DNA from: Pomphorhynchus laevis
Lineage: Eukaryota; Acanthocephala; Palaeacanthocephala; Echinorhynchida; Pomphorhynchidae
Assembly: GCA_012934845.2 (NCBI GenBank)
Contig: WNNJ02000715.1
Coordinates: forward strand, 43,007-107,006
Length of the DNA stretch: 64,000 bases
Direction: 5' to 3'
The notes beneath the pieces were generated by a model that was not told the DNA's origin, searched no databases, and worked only from the letters and a program-made list of their open reading frames with translations. The first letter of the stretch is position 1. Each line of letters starts with the position of its first letter. Below, piece by piece: positions 23,109 to 35,100 of the stretch. Made by a program: the position numbers and the translations under genes.

Positions 23109-26100
23109 GTAAGTAATATTTTTTATTGTTTTAATGTATAAGTAAATTTTTGTAATATTGTTACAACAATGCAAAGTTAATGTTGTACATCTATTGGCAA
23201 TGCGAAAAGGTGTAAGTTATGTTTTATTATTTTAATGATTAAAAGTAAATCTTATTGATTTTTATGAACCAAAGAAAATCAAACAAGAAAACGATTATTC
23301 AATATTTCAATGGCAACTCGTCAGAAATTTTTTACAGTTTTGTACATTAAAATAACAAAAACATGTATTTATATGCTGTGCCTCGTTAAATTCATAAAAG
23401 GAAAAATACTCAACAAAATAGATCACTCAAGCGGTAAAAACATCACATGATAAACAACCATTAACATTATCAACCCTAAGAACTAAAACCATCACTTGCA
23501 ATGTGAAAAAATATAAGTAATATTTTAAATTATTTTAATAATCATTTGAAAAGATGTTCTATATGCTAAGAAAAATATTGTACATCTTTGGATTTTACTT
23601 TTTACTAACTGAGTTTCAGTAAATCCTTGCTTTTCTTGATATATTCAAAGAAAATATAATTGTTCACATTATGTTTAGATATTCTCACACATTTTTTATA
23701 AATAAAATATATATATCGATTATAAATACATTGATATTTTTATTTGTTTACCTGAAAATACCAACAGCTTCCTAAACCTACATTTATAAAAATGCAGGTT
23801 TTTTAGATAATTTATTGTAATAAAACATTATGGCAAAAAAGATAAATGATATTACATAATTGAAAATACATAGCTGCTTAAAACTTTATTTTTTCGAATT
23901 TCAAAATAATTTTTTTTAAATTAATTTCTTCAAATGTATACGAACATTATGTCATCATTAATAAATGATATTAATACTTAAAATGCAAATTTAAATAAAT
24001 ATTTTTAATACTCCAACAAGATTATGTTTTACACAAAGATTAACGTCAAAGATTAACGTCGTAGTTTGGTAAACGTTAAAATAAAATGCTAACATCTTTT
24101 TTCTGTTTTTATATTCTGTTTAATTGCACTCTAAACAAGATAAGTTGGTAATTAAAAATATTTCTTATTTTAAATAGTTGATACTGATCCATTATTGATA
24201 AATAATTATTGGAACTGAAATAAAGGAAAGAAGAAATTATTTTTGAAATTTCGCTAACTTTTGTTAGCATATTCAGAAAATTTTCTAAAGATTCTAACAG
24301 TAGTTAGCGAAATATCAAAAATAATCACTTCTTTCCTTTGATCCAGCTCCAATAATTATTTATCAATAATGGATTAGTATCAACTATTTAAAATAAATGT
24401 ATATAATACAACTTAACCTATCATAATCGTTAATTAATCTTTGATTTATTGAACAAATGATATCTTTAGAAAAATTTCTTATATTTACATAAAGATCTTT
24501 TAGTTTATATTCTGTTTAATGGCACTCTAAAATTATATTTTGAAAAATATTTCTTTTTTGAAACCCATCTAGATAATATTCGAATGAAATCCGTTTTCAT
24601 CAATAATATCAAAGTTTTTTGTGTTAACAGAAACCTGAATAACAATTTACTTCACCAATTACCTGATCTTAGTACGATGTTGAGCAACGTCCAATATCTG
24701 TATGTAACGTAAAAGACCATTTTTATTTTCGCGATTTTGATTTAAAGGCAGTTAGATTACAATTTGATTGAAAATGTTTACCCACTAATTGGGATATTAA
24801 ATAATCTTCGTGTATTGTGAGTATTTTTATTTTCGTTAGTATTTCTGACTTTAAATTTTATCAATAAGATCAACATAAAAGCAAATAAAACGAAAGTGCT
24901 ATTGACTACCCAAATAAATATATTTTAAATTTATAAAAAATATTGAAGAAATATTTGAACTAAATATATAAATTAGTGTCAAATAAATGTCAATGTATTT
25001 CTTAGAATTTTCATGTAATTGAAAGCAATAAAAAAATTTGAAAGTATCTAAATAATCTTTAGCAATTTTAATTTTGAATGTGACGCGAATAACTTACAAG
25101 TTCTATATTTTCTTTATAACCTTATGCTTTTATTTGATAAATACATGAATTCGCGAATTTTGATTTTATTAGCATTCTCGGTTTCATCCATTCGAACATG
25201 CTGATCACGAAATTACAACATATTTTGCATATGTTAACCATATCTTCATTTGATTGACTTTATATATTACCCTCGCGCAATTAGACTTATTAAATCCATA
25301 CTTCTGATGTGCTGGTAATTAAACTAATTTGATTATATGGTGGTAATAAATCTCGTATAGTTTCAAATATACTAGCCATATATTAATTTGGTTGTTGTTG
25401 CATTGACCAAATCACTTTATTTTGTCGTATATTACATTCGAGCGATTACAAGTATTGAAGCCATATGTCTTTTTCTGACGTGCTGGTATTTGAATTAATA
25501 TGATCTCCTGATGGTAATATACGTTACTGATAAAATGTGGATTCACATTATACATTTTGAAAATGTGCCCCAAAACGATATTTCTAAATAATTATTGGTC
25601 ATATACAAAAATATAATGTAGCTTTAATGACTTATAACTGTAATAATTGTTCCAAACCGATGGAATAAAATTTTAAATTGTGTTTAGAAATTGTGTTCTA
25701 CGACATTTTAGAAAATGTCGTAGAACAGATTAATGAAAATTTGCATTTGCTAATGAATAAAATGGATGAAATGAATAAAATTTGCATTTACTAATGAATG
25801 TGATGGGAATAACTGATAAGTACTTTATTATCGTCGCTACATTATTCATATAAATGTACATGTACTTTATATACATGTACATATATATAGTACATATATA
25901 TAAACTATATATAGTTTATATATAGTACATATATACATGTACTTTTATGCTTTTATTTGATAAATATACAAATAAAATGAAAGTGCTATTGACTATCTAC
26001 ATAAATATAATTAGAATTTATAAAAAATATTGAAGAAAATTTTTGAACGAAATAGATAATTAAAAAAATAAATAATCAAATAAGTATCTACGTATTTCTT

Positions 26101-29100
26101 AAAATTTTCATGTAATTGATAGCAATAGAAAAAATTGAAAATGTTCTACGACATTTTAGAAAATGTCGTAGAACAGATTAATGAAAATTTACATTTGCTA
26201 AATATAGTTGTATATGTGATTATGTTTCTTGGCATTCATTTTAGGTCACTACAAGGTAATCGCATCAGGCATTTTAATATACAGCTAAAGCACTTCAATA
26301 GGCTTAATTATCTGTGAGTACAATTTTTAATAAATTGAACGCTTTAAAAATTTAAAAAATTTTAAAATTTTTAAAATTTTCCCGTTTGGCATGATAATAA
26401 ATGTGTAATATTACCCATCTGTCCACATATACACGTTGAATTGTGTAAATCACTGTGTCAAACCATATCGAGTACATATCGCGTCTGAGAATTCGTCAGA
26501 GGTCAAATGATAGTTCTTTCTACGATCTGGAATGTGAGTAAGCCACGCTGATGTCCCAGCTGTATTAGCGTGCTCGATCGATTTTTTAAATGTGTGTGGT
26601 AACGCTTGCATGGTATTTTCCATTATGTGGCTCTTTTCTATTTGTGGCATATTATACAACTCTTCTCCGTTCAATTCTGATGCGAGTGTCTCGCACATAA
26701 GCTGTGAGCATGTGTACTCCAAGTTTGCATCAAAGGAAAAATCCATAATATTAATTCCACCGAAGATAAAAAGAGACGTCATTATGATGATCAGTTCTTC
26801 TGAGGGCTGTTGTTTTTAGATGGTTGGGATAAACTTGTTGCAGATTGTCTCGTTTTAGTCATATATTAAGATGCTAATACCGGGAACTGCCTTCAGAAAG
26901 TGTAACCTTTTCAACGGTATTGATTGAGTTAATTCAACAAATGCAACATGGGAATCAACATCTGTTACTTCAACCAAACGATTCACTTAAGACGCCCATA
27001 GATAAACGCGCGATTGAGCGAATTTTTTATAAACTCTGGCGTATCGATAGGCAATCCCAATATTTTAATCTAATACGATTTCTTCGTGATATCTCTCAAT
27101 TTTTCGGTGATCACCGGTTTTCCATCATGAAAGTGTATCTACGGTTTTTAAGCATTAACATGATAACCATGGATCCCCCTGAGTGAATCCCATGGATAAC
27201 CACACGCTATCTCCGACAAGTGTGAGTTGAACATCGCCGACATACATGTTACGTAGAACATTAATAAGAGGTTGGCACACATACTGTATACTCTGCAAGG
27301 CGACCCTTCGGTTAATTCTGTTAAATGCATTTGTAGCGTCAACAGCCATGATGCACATACCGTCACCTGCAGCGAATCATTTTCATACGCAATCAGTAGC
27401 ACACTCAATAGCACTACAATGCGAAACGCATAATTGTACTGTTCCTGCAGTATTTCAGATATTGTTACGGATTAACTCGAATAGCCTTGCATATGATTCT
27501 CCTTGCAACATTCCATATGCCTATATGTCGAATTCCTTTACTTTCTTTATAAGAGCAACAAGACAACATACATTTAGAGCATCTAGCACACCAGTTGATA
27601 CATTTTGAGATGCAATGGCAAAGACCTAATCGACAAGAGAGTAAGTCAGTTCGATTGAATGATGACTGACTTGTGTCATCATGCTCTTCCACATTATTGC
27701 ATCAAGGCCAGATGGACCTGCAATTCCTTTTGTATTTTTCACTCACTGCCTTAATTATATAGGCATCATCGATGACTGAATATATGACGGGATGGTGATC
27801 CAGTTGACTAGATACATTTTTGCATACGAACGTCGCAGAATTTGGTTGGGAGGCTATGGAATGTAATCGCTCTCTCATTGTTGTTTGACTGTAATACCAT
27901 AAGATAAGATAAGATAAGGAATTTCTTAAATAACTAACAACCACTAAAAAATAACGAAAAGAGAAAAAAAAATGCAGTTCAAATAAGACAACTCATAATA
28001 GCATTTAGTCTTCATAATGATGTCACGGCCTCAGGTCCAGCGGGATCTGAGCCCTCCAGCTAATCCAACACGCCGCTCTTCGACTGAACCACCCGGGGTC
28101 TATCACCCCCCGAAGAATCCAATCTAGGCGGACTATGCGCGGTAATCGCGAGATGAGGAGCTTGAGAAACCTTAGTCTTTGCTCTGGAGGACGTCCTCTC
28201 GAAAAGAAGACTAATCCCGAGATAGCCCAAGTACCCCAGAGGCGCACTTGGGTTTTCCCATTCAACGACAGATGCTGAGCCCGTTTCAGGGCCCACCTAG
28301 CTTTCTTCAGGATACGTTTAAGTCTATCCAGGTCAGCTTTCGCCGACCAGTTCACCGTAACAGTGAACCCCAGGTATTTTACTCGACTTGTGAAGGTAGG
28401 GAGTGGTTGATTAGTCAATATAGAAGATAGAGCTGAGAGTGCTAGTCTCTTTAATTTTTTCTTTGTCGCAGGGGTGCCATGAAAGACAACTACCTGCGAT
28501 TTGGATGAATTTAAAATAAGATTGGATAGGGTCAGCTGGTCTGTTAATCTTAAAAAGAAACGGCTGATGTCTGAAGCGACATCTTTGCACCTGCGTCCAG
28601 AGAACAGGGCCGTGGTATCATCAGCGTATACCACTAGATGTTGATCACGTTTAAAATTCTTGAATAGTACAATGGAGGCAGCAAGAAATAAGATAGGAGA
28701 AAGTGGGGATCCTTGGGGCACACCTGTAATAGGGTAGAACTGACACGCATCAGGGTCGTCTTCATAGTAGAACCTCTTGGTAAACAGTAATATCTCCACC
28801 CTGTTAACAATTCTCGCAGGCAACCCGAGTGACCTGAGAGAGGAGATAACAAAGGGAATGGAAATGCGGTCAAATGCAGCAGAAAAGTCAAGGAAAACAG
28901 CCACAGCTAGTTGATGGCTATTATCCCTACAAAACTGATGCACTTCACCTATTGCTGAATGAACCGAGCGTCCCTTGACAAACCCGTGAAAACTCGGTGG
29001 GATCAAATTACGCCTACTTAAATGGTCGCGGATTCTACGCGCAAGCGCTTTTTCGTAGATGGAGATGAGGGAGTTTTGAATCGAAATGGGACGCAGATCT

Positions 29101-32100
29101 TTGGGACATGAAACCGGACTATGCTTTGGTAAGAAAATTCTACGACTAATATTGATGCCGGCTACATCGGATGGTGAGGCTAAAAGCATTGTGACGGCCA
29201 CTTCTCTTCTTTGATCGGCTGTCAAAAGCTGACAGACTCGAGAAGATAGTGGAGCGACGGATTTAGAGGTGCCCGGAAGTGGCCCCCAGGAGTTCAGGAT
29301 ATCTGTAACAGATAAGTCCCTGCTTCCTGAAGTCACCCCAAGGCGGGATTGGTTGGGGAGATTGAGTGGCTCCATAATTATGTAGGGATAGTGACTCCTT
29401 CAAAACATTATCAAGGCCTATACTACCAATCCAACCCAAAGCTCTATCCTTCCAACAGACAAACTTCTCCTTCTTGAATATCTTCCAGAAGGAAGACTGA
29501 GAAGGGTTAAGGTGAGCGATGTTCGCCTTATCCCTGCTCAGCTGGAACCTATATCTAGTGCTCCAGTATTCATTCGAGATGGCCTGCCTGGCGGAAACAG
29601 AGACATTGGGAAGACGTAGCATTTTAGCCAAAACCTTGAGTTTTGTTGGAGTGGGATTGTAAATATGACCTTTATAGGTAGTCGAAAGAAACGCGGTAGC
29701 TTGCGAGGAGAGGAAGGAATTAAATTCGGTCAAATTCTCATTACCAATTCTGGGGAAGAGTTGGATAGCCGCCTGAAAGAAAGCCACTCTGATGGGATCA
29801 AAGTGAAACCTCCTTCTAAGCAACGTATCTTCCTCTATCCGCCAACGAATTAGGTCATGAGAGATGGTCTGTTTTTGGCGCGACTGCTCAGTACAGATGG
29901 GTTTCAACAACCACATCTTATGAAGCAGTAATATGTCGAGGAGAGAATTAGTTGTTGAGCAATGAAAAGTTGGGGACGGTGGTTTGTGAATAAGGTAATC
30001 GTTCCTGGCTCTGCGGAGTGCTGCATTAATCCAACGACCAGTTCTGTCGTTGAAGTCACCGAGTAACATGTCATAGCCACTACCCAAGATACGGTCCAGG
30101 AGATCACGGTTCTTGTGAATTTCCCCTGGCCTAATATAGATATTGGCTATGCTGATACGTTTACCATTCTTACAAAGTGAAACAGCTAAACAAGACAGGG
30201 CTGGACAAGAATAGTTTAAAAGAAGGGATGATCTTAAGGAGCATTTAACTAGGGTTAAAAGACCTTGAGATGAAGAGGCGTGAGGAGGGGTTATGTACGG
30301 AGTGAAGTGGGTGTAAATATGCTTGGGGATAAATCGAGTAATGTCCTGGGGGATACGGATAGACCGCGTCTCCTGAAGGACTATAACATCCGCATCTCTA
30401 CCAGATAGAAGGCTAAGAGCAGAAGCACCTCCCGAATTCCACTGAAGTATATTCAGTGAAAAAGGCTCTTGACTACTTTGCATTGTGTTACGACAGCTGG
30501 AGTGGGATGCCTACCTCCTAGCAGAAACTAGGAGAGAGAAAGTTGCCCTTCTCACTCCCAGCCCTACCAGGAGAAGACACTTGCCCACCGGCATTATCTT
30601 CATCTCCCTTTGAGGCCAACAACTCCCAGCATATATCATCTTTCTTTGCCAACTTCAAGGAAGCCAACTTTTGTTTAGAAGATGATCTCTTCTTAGAACG
30701 GGGGGCTCTCTTTGAAGAGGTAAGAATCGTCGATGGAGGAGAACGGGACTCCTCGAATTTCGCTATCAGATGGTTCGTTAAGGCTCGAATCTCGTCTTTA
30801 TATATCTGTAGTCTTGCGTCAACAATTTTGAAAATGTCGGTGTCCGACATACCATAACCGTTTGAATTGGATAAGCTGGCAGCGGCAAAGTGGGCCGGTT
30901 TGACCGGTGCCCCACAATGCCTTAATTTGTATTCTTTGAAGATAGGACATCTTCTAGACCAGGCCGGGTGCTGACCACCACAATTGGAACACAGAGGGGA
31001 GAGAACATTTCCCCTCATGGACTTCGGAAGAGCTGCAAACCCCACACGTATGGGGCCTAGTACAGTTCGAGGACCAGTGCCCCCAGAGGTGGCACCCATT
31101 GCAATGGGGGTATGTTAAGTCATCAGCATCTACGATATTGAAAGAAAGATTGTACCCCAGAAAGGGGTTACATTTGCTTTTAGCCAGACATTCCGCCTGA
31201 TCGACTGCGGTAGAACAGAATGCTATTGGTATAGCCTGGCCTTTCTTGCCCAGGATTGGGCGAATATTATGAATTTTGAACTCAGATGTGAGAGCAATGA
31301 TATCTTCCTCCGTTGCGAAGGGCGGAAAATTATTAATTTTCAAAGTCGCCTGAATAGGCCTGTAAGTAGTTGACCCAAATTCTTTTAAGTGTGTTTCGAA
31401 AAATTCTAGGTACGATGCTGCCAGATCTGGACAGCTGAAAGAAACCCTGATTTCGGAATCTAAATATTTTATCGAATTAAATAGAATTCTCTTCTTATAA
31501 GAGCTTGTAAACTCTCTCAGAAAAATATTGAAAAGATTCTTCCTTTCAAATGGTTGAAGAAGTCTGATTATTACCAGATTCACCACTTTAGGCACAGGAG
31601 GGAGTTCTCCATCTGTGCTTGAGATTAAAAAATTAGACGAAATAGGACTAACCTTGTTTTCTTTGGCTTGAAAATTCGATGTTACATTGGAAATACCTGA
31701 GTTCCGTTCCATATTAGCTTGATTTTGTAAGTTGTTTGAAGCACCGATGGTAAATTTTTCTACAATTTTTTTTTTCAGTATGCATTAGGCAGTGTAATAC
31801 CATCAATTACCTCAGTAGGTTACAACGCCCTAGTGGTATTTTTTCATCAAGTACTGATGTTGCTGCAGTAATGTTTTCCGACATCATTAACCGCGCATAC
31901 TGTTTACGCAAAAATATATTTCGAGGCTTTACCATATGATAATGATTTATCTTGCGGTACTTTTGCTTCTTCGAACAACTTATTATATCTAATTTGCTAC
32001 CAAATTAGATATAATAATATATAATATAAATCTATAATTAGATTTGTTTACGCCTGCGCTAAATCGTCTTGCGCACAATAACTACATGTTTTGATTAAAT

Positions 32101-35100
32101 TCGTTGTAATTCAAATTGTCCGAAAATCACCTCAAATTTTAGTGTATTTTCATTTCCAGAACACTATGCTATAGAACGATAAAAACCAGACAATGTACGA
32201 ACGAATGTGTTGCTGGAGTTGCAGCGCAGTAGATTGAAAATGCTTGGTCGACACTGGATGAGAGCATCGTAGATAGCTACATTGTAATCATCGCTATTCA
32301 CGTAGGTTCCATGGTATGAGCTGCTGGATTGATCTGGAAAATGATTGATCTGGAACTGTATTGATCTTGAACTGGATTGATATGGAACTGGATTGATCTT
32401 GAACTGGATTCATCTGGAACTGGATTGATCTGGAAATGGATTGATCTGGAACTGGATTGATCTGGAACTGGATTGATCTGGAACTGGATTGATCTGGAAC
32501 TGAATTGATCTGGAACTGGATTGATCTGGAACTGGATTGATCTGGAACTGGATTGATCTGGAACTGGATTGATCTGGAACTGGATTGATCTGGAACTGGA
32601 TTGATCTGGAACTGGATTGATCTGGAACTGGATTGATCTGGAACTGGATTGATCTGGAACTGGATTGATCTGGAACTGGATTGATCTGGAACTGGATAGG
32701 GCGTGATTTACTGCTCCATAATTTTCTTAGTGGATTGTTATTATGTTTATATTATTCTCAAGCAAAATACAATCCATTTCAGTAAATCGTGAACCTTCTA
32801 CTTGATATTTGGAAAAAAGTTTTTGAAACAGTGATAGTTGTTAGAACAATACATTTAAAAATCTCGAACTTGAAAGACCCTGTAAGAGAATGTGCGATTT
32901 TGATCGTATCAATTTTTGGACGAAACTCATCGATATTACACTGTAATTCTTTCAGATTAATTATTAATTTCAGATTTAAATTACCGCTATACTCGTTCTG
33001 AAAAACAGTGATAAAACACAGTTATTTATTCAGATTAATATTACCGTTGTACTAGTCATGTGTAGGTATATAAGGAGGATATACAAACTCAAAATTATTT
33101 AAAAAATTATATTTATTAGTTTGTTCCTATTGACAGTTCTAAATGACTTTATAAATTTAAATGTAAATCTCAAGCAAATTTCGCTAAATGTTTTAATAAT
33201 TTCATCAAACCCAAATATAAAAATAGCATCTCATATGGGATCAGAAGAAATTTTTATAAACAAATTTGAAGATCACGTTTTCAGTATATGAGTTTCTTTA
33301 AGATTTAGTTCATTATTTCCCAATCACTGCCCATTAAATGCCATTTGTATCGTTCAAAAATTTTACTTCTCTTTTAATATTTATCAATTGGTTTTTTCAA
33401 ATAAAAATTTTAATCGAATTCTTTTAGAGATTTGTCAAACAATATTCTTTCTTCTGTCAAAATTCAGTTTACCCCGAATCTAGAATTGTATGTTACCTTT
33501 GCTTACGATAGCTTTTTATCATTTTTATTAAAAACAAAAAGTTTAATGAAAAATAATATATTTAAGTATTTTAATTATTGTTAATTTGAGGTTATTCTTT
33601 TAAAAATGCTGATGCAGTAATAACGATGATTGATCAATAATTTACTGTTTCTTTCCAAGAGTTTGTAAGATAAGTAGTACATAACGTTAAGGAGAATGAA
33701 AGCTAAATTTAATTCTATACCAAAAACAATAAAAATTGAATCGATGTTTTTATTGATAATTAAGTTGTTTTTTATTTAAATAAAATTGATGTTCTCAGTG
33801 CTGGTATATCGATTATATACTTTTTAAAAAATTAATTTATTGATTTTGTTCTTGATAGTTTTTACATACCGGAAAAACATGTTTCATTTTTTTAATGTTT
33901 AATATGGATATATTTGAAAGCTTGCATCATTTCCGTTTCGATATGTAGTTATAGTGAAGTTCAATAAATGATGTGTTCGAATGTGTGGTTTTTAATCTTT
34001 TCGAAATTTACTGAAAGTTTGCTGTGACTTATTTACTGGAAGTTTCTTGGTTACATAATTAACGTAAATTTAACAAGTTCAGGGACACTTTAAAGTCGTA
34101 AAATACGTAATTGATTTAAAATTTCTTTTTATAAGATGTTTGACAGGTTTATAATTACAGAATTAATATTTAAATTTGAATTTGATATTTAAATTTGGGA
34201 GAAGTCAATTAAACTTATCTTTTCTGCAAATACTTCATCTTCTATAGCAACACGCGAACTTAGTGAGGTTTTACTAAGTTACTGGAAGTTTCTTTTTTAC
34301 ATTAACTTGAAGTTATTCTTTTAAAAATGCTGATGCAGTAATAACGATGATTGACATTTTAATGATTGACTGTTTTTTCCAAGAGGTTGTAAGATCAATA
34401 GAATAATTTGTTAATTTTTAAATTAATTAAACAATTAATTAATTTAACAAATGCTGATGCAGTAATAACGATGATTGACAATTTAAAAATTTTATGTTTC
34501 CTATGTGTTTGTAAGATAAGTTGCAGAATCAAAGTAATGTAAGATATTTAATTAAATTTCTAATTGAACAAAAAACTAACCTGCTAATTGTATAAAGAGA
34601 ATATTAGAAACTACTTTAGAAGCATTGATCCTAGAGTAGTTCTAATTTGTAAGTTTGAATAATCCATGTTCCGATATATAATAAGCAGGACTAGTTTCGA
34701 TCAGTAAGCAGGACTTTTGTTCTGTTTTTCCAATTTATCAATTATACTTGTAAAACCGAATGTATCGTTTATAGTCTTGTCGAAATATACCTGAATTTCA
34801 GTTCATAACATTTTTGTTACACTCATTATGTCTCAGAACACATAAGTTGACTATAATACGGAAACTCAAATTGAACAAAAAAAACTCAAAAAGGAAATCT
34901 CTAACGAAAAATATCTCGTAACTTGCAAAAAATAACTCTTATGCAAAACAGATATTAAACATCCAACTGATATATTCTGTTTATTCAGTTATTTAGTTGA
35001 ATGTATGGTTTTTAGTCTTGTCGAAATTTACTGGAAGGTTTTGTGATTACTTAAAATCAATGTAGAAGAACATATTTTAGCTATAAATTAATAATTTTTA

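Larger units (their letters stand above)
24885..26180. repeat. Intron with diverged duplicated blocks
   Basis: The block aaagtgctattgacta ... ttttcatgtaattga occurs at 24890-25030 and 25978-26120, and cttttatttgataaata at 25127 and 25946. A 30-bp palindrome with its right flank is present twice (25695-25750 and 26143-26195). A palindromic A/T cluster of gtacatgtac and tatatagt motifs lies at 25850-25940. Confidence 0.65.
27901..31792 (-). mobile_element. LINE family 1, near-full-length copy (APE-type, two ORFs)
   Basis: A 3.9-kb non-LTR retrotransposon on the minus strand. It has an 80-bp 5' leader, ORF1, ORF2 and a short 3' end finishing in CTTAT repeats (27901-27919). An 11-bp target duplication, tgtaataccat, lies at 27890-27900 and 31793-31803. 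An AP-type endonuclease plus RT with zinc-knuckle ORF1 puts it in the R1/Jockey/I group of LINEs; the variable target site argues against rDNA-specific R1. Only about two frame changes are visible, so it is the youngest copy here and defines the family for copies A-E. Confidence 0.9.

Noticed and set aside
26135-26317. Plus-strand frame as a longer LRR exon starting at 26135
   Set aside because: It runs through a duplicated non-coding palindrome; the acceptor at 26244 gives the 69-nt exon expected from its neighbours.
32330-32697. Regular repeats that could suggest a CRISPR array or a coding repeat
   Set aside because: There are no spacers; units are directly joined 16-mers. The 16-bp period puts TGA into every plus frame, and the setting is an animal intron.
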